Shown: one piece after another, positions 48,884 through 62,900 of the stretch
Position numbering within the stretch: position 1 is the first letter of the stretch
Layout: every line of letters begins with the position of its first letter
NCBI GenBank assembly: GCA_910592205.1
Contig: CAJVPJ010000005.1
Coordinates: 1-64,000 of the forward strand
Origin: Paraglomus occultum
Lineage: Eukaryota > Glomeromycota > Glomeromycetes > Paraglomerales > Paraglomeraceae
Length of the DNA stretch: 64,000 nucleotides
Direction of reading: 5' to 3'
Made by a program: the position numbers and the translations under genes
Notes under the pieces: model-generated
The model's input: only the letters and a program-made list of their open reading frames with translations
Told to the model about the DNA's origin: nothing
Database searches by the model: none

Positions 48884-49447
48884 ATGTCCACTTCCACTAT
48901 GCCAGAACACGTCGAAATCCGACCAGATACGAGCAACCAATCATCCGACTCCCTATCAACTTCAGACTGTTTACGATTTAGTCAGGTGGTTGAAGAAGTG
49001 ATAGAAGAAGTCAGACGAGTATATCCGAACATCCACACGACTTTACCATTAAAAGAACTCTTGGATCCCGCAGAAAAGAAACGGTCGAAAGGTGTCCCAC
49101 GTCCCCAGAATTGTTTCATGCTATATCGCAAGGATATAAGAGCACGTTTCACTCGAGAGGGAAACGCATTGTCTGTCGCCGAGTCGTCTCGGATTGCTGC
49201 AGAAAGTTGGAGAAACCTCCCTCAGGAGGAAAAAAACTTCTGGCATGCTCTATACGAGATCGTAAAAATGCAACACGCAATTAAATACCCAAATTATAAA
49301 TATCAACCAGTTAGAGGCAAACAGGCGAAAAAGGGGCGCGGCATGATGATTGTCGACGGCATGAAGAGATCCGACAAAGACGACAAGTCCGATAAAAGTG
49401 GTCAAATGCAATACCAAGGGAAGTTTTCTGCCACTGAGAAGATTTAG
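48884..49447 (+). CDS. MATA-type HMG-box protein
   Basis: A single exon of 187 residues. An HMG box covers about residues 71-141: VPRPQNCFMLYRKD, SRIAAESWRNLPQEEKNFW, then a basic end reading KYPNYKYQPVRG. The R-P-x-N-x-F-x-L-Y and K-Y-P-x-Y-x-Y-x-P marks are those of the MATA_HMG class of sequence-specific DNA-binding proteins, which includes fungal mating-type and related regulators. The N-terminal 60 residues are Ser/Thr-rich and acidic. The C-terminus is Lys/Gly-rich and probably nuclear-localising. AM fungi carry many such genes as dispersed single-exon members, so a mating-type role cannot be claimed from this alone. No homeodomain gene or other mating-locus marker is seen nearby. The ATG at 48884 is the first in frame. 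Confidence 0.9.
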   Translation: MSTSTMPEHVEIRPDTSNQSSDSLSTSDCLRFSQVVEEVIEEVRRVYPNIHTTLPLKELLDPAEKKRSKGVPRPQNCFMLYRKDIRARFTREGNALSVAESSRIAAESWRNLPQEEKNFWHALYEIVKMQHAIKYPNYKYQPVRGKQAKKGRGMMIVDGMKRSDKDDKSDKSGQMQYQGKFSATEKI

Positions 49448-52400
49448 GGTTCGCGGATAGCCTATGGTAAAATGTGCAATAGGTCAGTTGTCAGTCATGG
49501 TATTGTATTCGTTATTATATAGGGCTTCTTTACCTTGGAATGCGTTAGGCTTGTTTGGGGTATCCAAGAGGGAAGAAGGTTGCTCGCTCGTTAGTAATCC
49601 TATAATCATATGATTATGAAATGAAGCAATCTTTTGTTATTGTTTGTTCTCGTGATGTTTTTTTCCTCCGACCATTTTTGTTTTTGCATGCATCTCAATC
49701 ATTGTAATTTTCCCACATCTTTCGTTTCACCCATTGATCTCCTTATTCTTTACTTTCTCGACTTTCTTGTCCCCCATCACAAGCTTTCCCTCTATCACAT
49801 GTTACCCTTACGCCATCACTGTTTTGCCATCCCTATTCTCCTCCATCACTCTTTCAATGGCTGAGTAATCCTACAGTGATCTCATCACACTTTTTCCCAT
49901 CCCCAAATAAATCTTAGTGACATATACGATAACATTTTTTTTGTCATCTTTTTGCCAAGACTTGTGATCGACGAACACCTACCGTTTATTAATTCGGACG
50001 TATTCTGTCATGTAGGCGGCGAATGTCTGTGGTACATATTTTAGTACATACTTCTCACGTGGATCTGTTAATAGATTCTCGCTTATTGAAAATAGTCTGT
50101 GATTTTTTTTGTTTTATATTGTCTTTTTCTTTTTTCTTTGTCTTTTTTTTTTTCTCTCACTTTGCTATTGTTTGTTTGTTACCTTGTCGTGTCTGGCAAG
50201 GAGGGTGGGTGTTTTTTAGTATCAAAAAATTGTATTTACCTTATTCTTTTGATACTAATTCGATGATGAATGAATCGTTAAATCCTGTTAAATGCAGGAC
50301 AAATTACGATACTCTATAGCACTGCGAATCGCTAAGAGCAGTTCCGAGCGAGCTAATAAAAACGGCATATGTTTGTCTTAGTGTAAAGAGTGACGGTTTT
50401 AGCATAAGCGATTGAGAACGACATTTCTCTTGTTTATTAGATAGATTCAATCATAGGGTTTCTTTTTCATATTTTTGAGATATGGACTGGAGATTATCTG
50501 ATCTATATATAACTAAGCAATGCCGTCTGTTCTTCGTGTCTAATAAAATCAGTCTTTCAAAAATCCATTGTAGATAAAAATATCCATACAATTTGACATT
50601 TCCGAACGCTGCGGAGTTTCGGGGAAAGTCATGATCGATGCCTTTGAACATACCAGAATACAATATCCGATCGATCATCTGGGTGATGCGAACGTGGCGA
50701 ACAATCGAATGACAACACACCTGCTAAATAAAGCGGATATGATGCGCAAGCGAGGGGAAAATAAGTAATCGTGTTGTCATCCGAATCACGTGTAAGGGGT
50801 TGCGATCGAGAAACTATCCATTCTTGCGTCGATTAGGAAACTGCATGTGAGGCTTTTTTAACACGGAGAAGTTGGAGGGTGTAAATCTCTTGGGAACTAC
50901 CCTATTACGCTCAACGTTTTTCGCATCCTGTTTTTATAAGCAAAGCAGAAGAAAGGGAGGAGCGAGGAGAAGAGCGTGTTCATAAGTGATTCGAAACAAA
51001 TGAATAGCAGTAAAGCATTTTTTGTACGATGCAATGGATCCCCGATACAAGCACCTCATTTGTTTGTACCGATACAATCATTGTTGGCTATTTGTATAAA
51101 TGTATTATTCCAATATTAGTCTTCAATGAAAATTTTTACGCTTACTGTTTACAATAAACAAACGATCTGTGTTCGATAACACACTATTGGGAATACATAC
51201 ACAGCCATATATCGGGTTTGCCGTACTATCCGTATTTTGACGGGCATCAGTTACGTTACAATCTACAAAAATGATTTCATCGTTTCGTTAGATTTCTTTT
51301 TTCTACCCATTTTCCGAAATCGCCTCGACAAAGCAACTCCGAATCTTCATTTATCTGTCCCACTTACACGCGTTCGCATGCCCATACAACACCCCGCATA
51401 AACGCCTCCCTTGCAAATCAAAGCGAATTAGACAAACGACAGTAGCTGCGGATATTTGTACTTCAATTGTCATTATACATGTTCCGAGTAATACCTGGTT
51501 TGATATTAATAAGTCAGTACTTACCACGCTTGTCAATAAATTAGACCTCTGCGCGCATATGCCCGAGCCGATGCGCAGACGATGACTATTACAAGTTCAA
51601 TGGCTCTCTCACAAAGTATTCGTCTTTTGTGCATGTTGATCATCATATCAAACCTTCCATTTTTAACTGGATAAGGAAATGCCCGTTCAATATAGCCGGC
51701 GAGTCCATTTTGCTCTTCTCTCCTCATTCCCAATGTTCATTTGCGCAATAAAATCCGCTGCCATAATCTCGTCCCAATGACATCTACCGACAACGATTGT
51801 TATTACGTGCAAACTCGAGATTGGTCTCTTTGCAATCGGGGTTTGTTGAAAGATCACACAAACGGCCTTTTAGCCTAAAAGCCTAGCATAATGAGATGCA
51901 TGATCCGATTGGCATCCTTGTTTCACGCGAAACTTAATGAAGGACACTCATGACGATTTAACGACAGTGTTTGAAATAACCACTTTCTCATCCGTAGAGT
52001 GAGACATCTCTCGAATACTATTTCCGTCGAGGTTCATGTTTCAAGACATACGTCGTCCGTTACATTTGGCATTGTTTAATAATTCATCTTGTAGCACGAA
52101 ATCTAGTTATCGTTTTGCTTGTCGCAAAGAATGTATTGTCATAAACCTTTATTGTTTCGATATTTGTAACTGGCTTGCCGATAGCTATAATACAACATAA
52201 AAATCACGTAAGTAATGTTCTCGCAAAAAAGAATGAACGAACAAAGTAGTTATTGTTTTGAGAAGTGGTACCTTATTACAAACATGTATATTTTTCTGAT
52301 GTCGCAAACTCGACACGTTATCCTACTATGGTCTCGGCTTGCTTCCTATTTTCGTGCTTTTTGTTTTGTCAACTATCCTTTTGCTTTTCGGATATTTTTT

Positions 52401-54916
52401 TTCCTCCAATTTGTCTGCTTTGGTCTGGATAACCATCCAATAACTAATTTCCAGTTCGATTAATAGGCTTTGATTGATTTGATTTTTTCATTAATGCCGG
52501 TATTAACTTCATATCCTCGAGGAAACACTCCGCATGTGTACGTGGACCCCGTTTATGCTGTAACCAGGCGCGCACATTTTCAACTTGTTGCGAAAGACTG
52601 TGCTTGTCGTCGAAGCTTAAAAACTTCTTGTAGCTTTAACATTCTGTTTGCATAGCCACGGTGAATGAAGCAAAGGTTTGTTAACGGTGCAGGCAGGAAT
52701 TCACAAGATATGCTGTTACAACAAGATAAGGAGGGAAAATGGTTAATAGCCGTTGAGATGAGAAACTATATGCCAAACGAATGTATAATACAATGTCTTC
52801 TCTGCTGACAAACTGAAATTTACCCGTTATTGTAGTGAGGTTATATGCAGTTGTAACGATGAGGATTAATGTATTCATTAAGAGTTGTGCTCAATGTAGT
52901 ACTTCGTAGGATTAGTTCAAAGAATGTTTATCAATAGTATGTATGGGTTTCTGGATATAGACGCAAAACAGAGTAGTGTTGAGAATAAGAAGCAGGGAAA
53001 TATTGTGTGAACTGTGTTACCTTACTTAGTTATGGTACAATGATATCACGTGCGTTTAGTTGCTAAACAATACGGGCGTCGGCAAAAATGTATCGCCAGC
53101 ATGTAAAGCGGTAACTTCTTCACATTCATTCGCCTTGATTGTATATGATGCTTGCTTTTTGCAATTGTATTAATTACGGGGAGTGATTACATCATTGATT
53201 GTATTTGATTACAGTTATTACATCATTGATTGTATTACTGTAACGAGATTGATGTTTTTGTCTGGCAACCGTTAAATCCCAATCTTGTGTTTGTATCGGT
53301 ATGCAGTGCGCCCAGTATACAAATTCGGATGATTGGGCGGATAATATTCTTGTATCCAGATAAGGTAATAAACAAATATACGCAATTGCGACATGATCGT
53401 GTCAGCAGTAAATAAATGTAATGTCACAACAACAATCGGATAATATCAAACAAGTAAAACAATTAAGGATGTGACAACAACGTAGCGCTGGTATCGCACG
53501 CATTTGAACAGCACATGAGTGTTGCATGTTTAAAGCAGTGTAACCCTAGTATCCATTCACTAATTTGCCGTGATTTTGTTTGGCAATAATAAAATATTTA
53601 GTTTAGAGTTTGCGGTCTACAAACACAGTGATAATGTTCAAGCTGGATATGCTCAAAGTAATTAATGGTTGTAGCTACTAGTCGGTAGCAAAAACTAGAG
53701 CATATTGTATAATTACCATTCAAGACATTTTTTTCAATCTGATAAATTCAATTTTATTTTACTGAAAAATAAACAGATGTTATTGCAAATAGGTAATATT
53801 ATGTTTTATTTCCAATGTAGATCATAGCTTCTTGTAAAAGGGAATTCACTAACCTTAATGAACTGATATCTACATAATGGTTAGGAGAAGTGTCTTTGAC
53901 TAGCAGTCAACGAGTTTCAAATAAAACCCACCTTTTTTCTGACCGCCAGACAAATATAAACATTACATGTAAAGAATAGCAATATAAAATTGTAGTATAA
54001 AATTAATAATCTACATCAAACGTACTACGAAGCAAAAACTGTAGTACTATTAGGAGCATTCTAAGAAATAATGATTAAAAATAAAAACTGCAAATAATAA
54101 TACCGATTCACTAGTTTAAGCAATGCCACCACAAGTCTTGAGAAATGTACACATTAATACATTGAAGCTTTTTTTTTGCTTTGCCTATCTAACTTTACTA
54201 CTGTCTGCATCAAATACAAAAGTGACCACACATGCTTTCTATTTCTTATTTCTCTGCAAATTTTTTCGAAGTTAACCTTATTTATATTATCATTAAATTG
54301 TAAACACGTGATGGCTAAAAAAAAAAGAAATACTTCACCTTAGTTAACAACTATTCAAAGAGGAATCTTTGAGCCTTAATATTAATTAAAAAAAATATAT
54401 TATGATTTATATTATAATTACATATTATTAGTATAAGCTGGCTTTAGTGGCAAGTAACGAATAGACAAAGGAGATGTTAATACGAAACTAGATGACGATT
54501 TAATTTCCTTGGCAAAGCCTGTGACTGCGTGTGGCGCTGTTGTGCGGTGTGGTGGCGAACAATTTCAATTGAATTTAGTAAAGACACCTGCGTTTGACAA
54601 CTCTAGGATAATCTTTGCCGAATATTTCTGATTTCTTGTTTCCTTAGTTTATCTACAACAATCTTGGTAGCTGCAAATATAACACAATATCAATTGAACG
54701 ACAGCGATTATTCGTGTTTTCGGATCTATCGTTTCCTCTGCACTTTATTTACATCCGTCGCCGGCATATGCAACTTCACACACTTATTACCAAAACACGC
54801 TAGCAATAGTATAACTTACAATCAACTGTAACATACCACTATCCCTAATTATTACCATTAACTTTCTTTCCGTTCTTGTTCCGTCTATATATACCTGAAT
54901 GTTCAAATATTCATAC
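49448..54916. other. Intergenic, about 5.5 kb, no supported gene
   Basis: 3' flank of the HMG gene (pyrimidine-rich near 49620-49860 and 50100-50160), then AT-rich sequence. Short frames at 50023-50319, 50451-50720, 51351-51733 and 52215-52463 have biased, non-family-like translations. The interval 53900-54480 is very AT-rich with short A/T runs. Confidence 0.4.
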
Positions 54917-57900
54917 TCATAACTTGAAAACTTCGATACTATAACTTGGTATCTCGATCCCGCCAGTATGCACAAACGCCTTCCTTGCCAGTTTTTTCTC
55001 CCCTTTATTTTTTTGTCTCTTCACGTGTTTTCGATGGAAATCATAGAGATGACCATGTAGCTTTTGTAACAATTGACATTTCGACAGTTCCGATGATGTA
55101 TATTCATTAAGTGATGTCAGAAATGGGTGAAGAGAAGGCGAAAGAATTACGGTTGTAAAGTGGGCATCGAGTAGCAATGAGAGAAATTCGAGGATCTAAA
55201 ATTGATTATGCGAAAATTAGTACAAGAGTTGTTAAGATGATCCCCAAGCCTGATACCAACTCTTTACATAATTTTCTGGAAAAAAAAAAATTTTTTTTCA
55301 AGATATTTTCCATCACCAAACACAAACCATCCAAAACTTACGTGCTCCAATCTCGGCAAGCTATTTTTCTGCGCCCTTTCCACCATACTTTGCTCGTTAC
55401 TTGCAATCAAAATTCCCCCTTTGGTCTCTTCATTCTTCATCGACATCCCAAACCATTTAACCAAGGTCTTAAATACATCTACCATCTCTCTGACCGTCAA
55501 TTCTTGCAAGCTATATCTCATCAACATTTTGTTCCTTGGTTTACATAACGCGAGGGAGAGGCATCTCTGAAGCAGAAGGTTTTTGCCGTGATCCTTCTTC
55601 GAAGAGGCAATCGCATGCTTGATTAAGCTTATCAATGAACGTTCGGATATATCACGTACGGATAAGACGGTTAAGCGGAGGAGGTGCTGAATGATAGCAA
55701 ATTCGATATGAATGATTTTCGGAGGGGAAGGGGATAGATATGCAATTGTTAAATAAAGTTTATTACGCATAAACTCGTACCTTTCCCATCACTAACTACC
55801 ATTCCAATTTATATACGTACCCAATTGTTCAGTGCAACAAGCGCCTCAATAATTCCTCCATCGACTGCATTATCGTACAACAGATTGTGCTCGATCAGAT
55901 ACTTTATTACGCTGGCAGAAAAGAAATCTGATCGCGGTTTTCCTTCAGCGGAACGCGTGAAACACTTGGATAAGGTTGTGAGGATGAAACGGTGTGAAAG
56001 CATCGGTGTCATAGCGGCCTATAGAAAATATTCGAATAAGTCAAAGATTACCTTGTTATCCTCATTTTGCAGTCAATTTTCCATGACCAACTCGCATTAA
56101 AGCTTACCTTGAATCTATTTTTCGAGACCTTGGCATCCGTCTTCCCTCCATTGTTTCTCATTGTTTCGTCTTCTTCCTCGTCACCCTTACCGACGCCACC
56201 ATTAGCATCGCTATTACTTCTCTTCACACCTCTCTTTTTAACTCCATTGACCTGTACTCTCTCCATCATTTCTTCTTCATATATTTTCATGTCGCGTTCG
56301 CTTAATGAATATCTTATTTGAAATGTCTGTTTTGCTTCGCGTGTTTTAGTATCAACATACTCCATAAAATATTTTGTGAATTCATCGGGATTAAGTGAAG
56401 ATAACATATTATTGAGGGTATGAGATTCAAGATTTTCAAGTTGAGTGAGAGTCGTCTTGTAATTTTGGAGAATTGTCTGAGAGAAATCTGGTGGCGTCTT
56501 TGGTGTATTGACGTTAGAGGGGGAGGAATAGAGGAGGAATCGTTTGTGATGGAAAATGGAATCCGGAAAAATGGGAAGAGCAATAAGAAAAATGTCAGTA
56601 TTAAATCTGTCTATAACTCATGTTATATTTTATCACCCATTTTGCATATAGTCATTTTGTTAATGCCTTAATTATCCACTTCCAACACATGCCTGACAAT
56701 CTCACTCGTTCTCCCATGCCCCCCCAATTTCCACCGTAATTCTACATACACAGTCCAAATGTCCAACAGCATCAAATCCACTCCTCGTGAATCCTTGTCC
56801 GCCAGAAATTCTATCATTGGGATCTATGCCAAAGTACTTCACCATGTACTTCATACGATCAACGGCATGTAGCATAGTCATCTTCTCGCTAACGTATTGA
56901 CAGCTATGTATGGTTATGTTCATAAGCTCGGAGTTGGGTGTTGATCTCTGTGTTGCCAAGATCAGATGGGAAGATTCGAGAGGTGTGGATAATAGCTAGG
57001 AACAATTGGGATAAAATATGATAAGCCACGAAGACGTCAGCGTATGTCATATCGAATTAGAATTGCAGTATATTAACTTTTTTATGCAGAGATGGTTACC
57101 TGATAGGCTAGTGTTTCACTTGCCAGCACATGTTTTATGCGTTCGGATACTCCAACTATATGTTCTGTCTGTAAAGTAAAGTATATTCCATCCCATATGG
57201 TTAACACATGTTCGACTAAGAATTTCTCGATAGAAACATAAAAATTAAATTAAATTCCATAACGTAACATTTTACCAATGCGAGAACGCTAATCTATTCA
57301 CTTACCATCGGTATCGTTAACTTTCCTCGCACCTAGTAAAGCCCAGTACGAATATCCCAAGGGCCTTATCGATATCATATCTCGTGCTTGTTTTTCGAGT
57401 AGCGACTTTTTTTGGGTTGTTTGATGATTTGCAAGAGAAAACGGTAAAAATCCTCCTAGTGGGAGTACAATTGCTCCCGATGCTTTATCAATATACGGAG
57501 TGGCATTCTTACCCGGATAGCAGTGTATTCTGTAGATTTTCCATACACCTGCTTGATCTGATGGTGATGTTTATTAAAGAATCGATTTAATCGCTCGTAT
57601 TATGAATAAATTTCGCGATAATTTTTGCTTACCTATAACACTCAATTGGCCCAAGGAAGGGTGAAATCCGCAAGATATAAAGTTTGCTTCATCCTGTCAA
57701 AAACAATAATAGTTCTGACCCTTCAGTGTAAACGTCATTATTTATGATCCATCCTCTCATTCACGTGCAATTTTATCTCCCACGTTATATTGTCCAACCC
57801 ATACTAACCTCGACCTGTAAACTCGCCCATAGGTCAACAGCGCCTTTCTTACAACGTATGTGATAAAAATCCAACCAACCAACTGAATGTGAATTATCAC

Positions 57901-59010
57901 CAAGTTTGCTACTGCTGAGCGTAAGGAGAATTACATCTTTGGAAGAGAACGATGACGATAAAAAGGATGATTTGGGAGAGAACAACGTACACCAACGGAC
58001 CGTTTGGGATCTTGTATTAAGAGAAAGAGAAGAATGTATTGAACATGAAAGAGTTATATACGGTGTACTTCAAAATATATAGTTGCATCAAAAGTTTAAG
58101 GTAATATAATAGCCCATATTCAAAAAATACCTTGGCGGGTTGTATTCATCTCTGATGCGCGTCAGATCATTTGTGATTAATGAAATACCACCGTCTCCAT
58201 TTATCAACAGTAAGTCATACGGTCGAGTGGGAGATATCTCCACACTAAATATCGGAAAATCAAACTACAGATAACTGTATTAGGTTTACATTCACAAACA
58301 ACACTGCCGCAAATACCCATTGTATATTAATTGTAACCGTCATCACGCTTTATCGCCTCGAAACTAACCTTCTTTATATTTCCCTCAGGCATCGTTGCAT
58401 TCATCGATTCATTTTCTTCCTTTTGGATCTCAGTGTCCGTACACGACCATATACCTACACGTCCATTGCATGTATCTTCAACAATAGCATAGAAATTACG
58501 AGCCGATAATGGTAGTTCTAGACATTTGACGGGACTACAAAGTCGTAGGTCAGATGAAATTTGTATAGATCGAAGACGTTTTACTGTTCGGGATCGATTG
58601 GGCTAAAGGTACGGAGAAAGGGACGAAGAAAAGGAAAAACACCGCGTGTCGAGAATACGATAGATAAAACTAAAAGTTAGTTCGAGACTTGGTAGTTGAG
58701 ATACAACAATTTGATCACATCGAAACAGGATTTGAACCAGTTTATTTAAATAACTCACCGAGTCCAAACCTATAAAATACACACGAATTTCACGCTCTTC
58801 TGTCACCACCACATTATCTCCAAGAATTAAATTTCCACTTGTACTTCCAGACGCAACGCTTTCTTCTTCTTCCATTGTCATTTGTTCTATCACATTCTCA
58901 TTCGCATTCACACATAAACTTATTGAAGGTTGGCTGCTCCATCGTTCAACAGCTTTGACGTATTCTATTACCTCATGCGAGGAAAGAATTGTTACCGCTC
59001 CGGGTTTCAT
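54917..59010 (-). CDS. NOL11-like nucleolar SSU-processome protein, 12 exons
   Basis: Exons: 59010-58759, 58602-58369, 58264-58131, 58010-57809, 57693-57633, 57557-57306, 57164-57100, 56995-56706, 56606-56108, 56018-55821, 55686-55342, 55195-54917. Phases agree and give 936 residues, against about 720 in human NOL11. The C-terminus is diagnostic: ILEFLSLLLDAHFTTVIL near the end and a final YSIEVFKL match NOL11 (WICLLLDANFTVVV and YSIEVLELF). The N-terminal part has beta-propeller-like segments, for example LGQLSVIDQAGVWKIYRI. The middle carries a charged insertion (KGDEEEDE). NOL11 and its yeast counterpart Utp8 belong to the t-UTP group that couples rDNA transcription to 18S processing. The acceptor of exon 11 was placed at 55687-55688 because it gives the best family alignment. 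An earlier AG near 55770 is the alternative. Confidence 0.82.
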
Positions 59011-59705
59011 GGTCTTTTATCAATGTTTAATGAAGTTCGATCTACTTTTTCTTTAATTAAAAAAAAAAAACTTTGCCGTACGTCCAATCATACAACCCCC
59101 AAAGTGAACATGTGACGTCACTAGATATTTTTCAAACAAATATTACCATGAATGCCGTAACTCATTTCCGCCGGTAAAAAAAATAATTGGGCGATTCGGT
59201 TGACATTTCTAACCATCTTAGTTTTTATTGTGGCATTCTTTTTACATTGCCTGTACTCAGAAAAGAAGACAATCTTTTACCAAATGTTCTTAACATGTTC
59301 GGCGTACCGTAGAGCACTGACTAAAAGATATAGGTACCCTCCAGCAGTTTATCCGGAAATTGTAAAAGACCCGGATATTACGCAAATCAAATATTACGTT
59401 ATCACGTGATTTAAATAAGATTATTATTTATAGAGACAAGTTCGCATTTCATCGTTTCGCCGCCAAAATTTTAAAGCATCGAATGGATTACACCTAGTGA
59501 AATAGTGTATCCTCACCAGTCATTCTCGTAATTTTCTGATGTACCTTTGTCTACATTGCTATAGGTTTGTCAGTGCGAACCATAACGAGTTATAGTATTA
59601 TAATATATTGCACTCAACGGTATAAGAGTATGGGAGTGCAATTCAAAAGCATCGCGTATCCCTTTGTTCCATAAATGCAATAGCATTTGACGTTGTGTTT
59701 TTTAG
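59011..59705. other. Region between NOL11-like gene and a small plus-strand gene
   Basis: A divergent 5' region. It includes an open stretch at about 59200-59409 whose translation begins with a hydrophobic segment (ILVFIVAFFLHCLY) and may be an upstream exon of the gene ending at 59939, but no ATG or phase-compatible donor could be fixed. Confidence 0.35.
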
Positions 59706-59939
59706 ATGATGGTGACATTTTAACTTTGATTAAGGAAAAAGCAAACGAACTCGAATCAAAAATCTGCGAGCGGATAACAACAAAAACACGCATTTTTAAT
59801 GACGCGATTCGGACTCACATTGGGTAAGTTACACGTGTACGAAAAATCGAAATTATTTTTAAATAAGCCTACCAATTTACTTCATAAATACCATAAAAAT
59901 AACAGAGAACCAGTAAAAATGGACTTGATTCTGGTATAA
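59706..59939 (+). CDS. C-terminal exons of a small unrecognised protein
   Basis: Two exons, 59706-59823 and 59906-59939, have good GT-AG borders, matching phase 2/1 at their junction and a stop. They encode about 50 residues: DGDILTLIKEKANELESKI as the start of a helical, coiled-coil-like stretch, then RTHIGEPVKMDLILV at the C-terminus. The first exon is entered in phase 1, so at least one more 5' exon exists. The hydrophobic open stretch at 59200-59409 is a candidate but does not join in phase at the donors I could see. No family recognised. The gene runs away from the NOL11-like gene and may share its promoter region. Confidence 0.45.
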
Positions 59940-62900
59940 AGTGGTCCAGAGATTACTTTATAGATTATGTTGTTGCTTATCTAATATATATTCTCATAGA
60001 TAGTTGCCTTTCTCCAATAATCAACTATTACAATCAGAGAGTAAGAGGACTGAATGTCATATGTTTGCTGCATGAAATATGAAACTCACTGCAGAAACCA
60101 ACAAGACCTTTATGGCCAAGAGCAAGTTTGAAATATCTGCTAAAATATTAGCTGATTCAAACTTTCCCGCTCTATCCTAGTACTAGCAAACTCATCAAAA
60201 GGTTTTTTTACTTTGACCTCTGCTTTGATAATAATAAACTGGCCAGCTGTAGTTGAGATAAACACCAAGTTTATTGTGTGACCAATCAGGACCCCCTAAC
60301 ACTCTCAGTGCTGGCAAGTGCAACAGTATTAGTATGTGGTGAGTAATTATGAGGATTCTTATTCTAAAGAACACACAGCACACTGATGAATTGGTCAGTG
60401 GTCTCCTTTGTGGCTTTGTATATTAATATGGTACCACTTATGCTGGCAGGCCTCATCAATGAGGAGAATGATCAGCTTTGATGAAGAATTGTGGCATTTG
60501 AAAGAATGTCTTGAAAGGTTGCAGATCTATTACTATTGTGATTGTGCTACATTGAAAGGTAAATCATCCTGGGGTCTAGAGAATGAAAATTTTGCACAAG
60601 GATTCCCAGACCCATGTTTAGCCATAACACTGGCATAAAAGATATTTCAAAATTATCCAGCTAAATTTGTAAATTTTGTCAAACTGTTTTACACAGTAAT
60701 GCTTGACAAAAATTTTAGGCTCAATGTAGAAATTAAAGCCTCAGTACAGACAGCAAATTTGTGATGTTCTGCAAGTCATCAGTTAGAAATACTAATACCA
60801 GAGATTACAATTGATCTACTAGGTGGAATGACTTGCAATAACAATGCTGTCTTCCTCTTCAGTTCAGACAAATAGCCAGTAATAGTAACTGCAGATAATA
60901 ACAGAGAAAGTGAATTGACAGATCCAATTATTATACAAGGAACAAGCAATAAATAATGTAACAGAATAAGAGGGTGGATCAAAACAGCGATTGTCATTTT
61001 GTCATTAACTCTACTTTCTTCATCGCTGATAGCAGCATGATAGTTTTGGCAACATTTATTTTTGTAGTGTCGTTGGTGAAGTATCTGTAAATATAAAGTG
61101 CATTCTTTTTTTCGTTATCCAGATTATTACGTTAATTTGCTTGGAGAATGTGGTGACGTCAGCGTCGTCGGTTGCCTTTATTTATTTATTTTTATTTTTA
61201 TTTTTTTGCGTGCTTGTTAAAAAACGCTACGTCCCACCCACCACAACACCGTGTGGCTATGGTTTCCTGCCACAAATGAGGTTCTTCAGAGGCGTGCTTA
61301 TATGGTATCTGGAGAAATGGACTCGTTTGGTAAAAAAATACAGAGTGTTTGGACGAGTTCTGAAAGGCACGAAGCGTTACATTTTTAAATTGAGCGATTT
61401 TTTTGTTTTAATTTTTTCAGAAAGGTAACAATGCAAGAAACACCATCTGGTTGGTCTTTTCTTTCTTTTTTTTTAGAAATTGTGGGTCATGTGACGGGAA
61501 GGAGAAAAAATCCACATCTGATTTGCTGCATCGTAACTGCCAGAATTCTGTTGCAAAAAAGTTTTTACTGGAATAAGGAGATGTCAGAAACTAATATCTC
61601 TTCAGCGAATACGAACTCAGTGCATTAGATAATAGATGGCACTTTTTTTTAAAAATGACGTCACTATTCACTTTGTCCGGTTTAACAATATAACATTTTG
61701 TGATCACATTTACTAATAGTAATGGAATAACTGCAACGGGATGATCTAAATTCGTTAACGAGTATATTTTCTTTGGCCATTGACTATTGTATCAATTATA
61801 TTAAACCTTTTATTTATTTTGCCCGTCGTCTAGTTTTGTTTGTGTGTTTTTTTTTTCAACTTTCATCGTTTAACCTGCTTCTCCGGACTTATTCTCCGTG
61901 ATAAAAATTCTCTTTACAAGAATGGAAGCAGCCAGACCATTTCCCTTTTGGTTATTTACAGTAGCCACTTTGTTTTAATATGCTTATTATTTTAATCTCT
62001 GCTTTTCAGTAGTTTTTACTGTAATGTAATCGTCTTAAAGTAAATAGTTGGTCCTGACTCTATAGTAAAATACTCGCTTATTTGTTGTCAATTGTGAAAA
62101 GTTTCCAATATTGTACGTCATTTATCAAGCCAACGATCGGATTACTATTACGTTGTATCGCGGAGACCGACGATCGAGAACATAAAATTCATGCTCAAAG
62201 GCATGATTAAAGCAAAATTCAAATTGCATGGTATACGGTAATACACGCGTGAATTTTTTCTCGAATACTGATTAACTCTAAATTTTTAGAGCCAAACTTA
62301 AACTGACCAAGTATCAACAGTTTATCGAGACACGGAATTGCTTCTCCCATCATGAAACAGTTAACCAATGCCTTGCCACAATTTTTTTTCCTGGGCGATT
62401 AACGTGCTATGGTGCAAAAATGATTGTCAACCCGCATGAGCTGATAATTTAAGACCGGTTGCATGCTCGATATGTCTAGCATTAATTTTAGTCTCCGATT
62501 TTGTACTCTAATAATAAGGCATTTTTTAGCCGCACAAATTTAATCGTCAAGCTTGAATGCAACATGCATTGATAAGCTTACCAAGCGTACGAAACATCGC
62601 GTCGTTAATAGTGACTGAAGCGTGCTTACGAAATCAAGTCCTCGCAGATACTAACCGTATATAGTTGATTGTGGGAATGTACGATTTACTACATGTAACT
62701 GGACAATTGAGATAGAGAATACTTTAACATAGATAATGCTGAATAACAAAAAGTTTTTTTTGCAATACATGAGTGCACTAGTGTTGTCCTTTCTTTCTTG
62801 AATAAATTCTACTGTTTTTAAAACTGAAATCTTTTATGCGGGAATATTGCTACTCGTTTTGTATCATGAGATTATGTAAGGTTGTTCCAATTGTGACTAA

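Noticed and set aside
54787-54975. Minus-strand frame at the end of the NOL11-like gene
   Set aside because: It overlaps the true terminal exon in another frame and covers mainly 3' flank.
61141-61628. Two hydrophobic plus-strand frames
   Set aside because: Long T-runs create the hydrophobic stretch. The first frame starts at a non-ATG codon, and there are no convincing splice sites or motifs.
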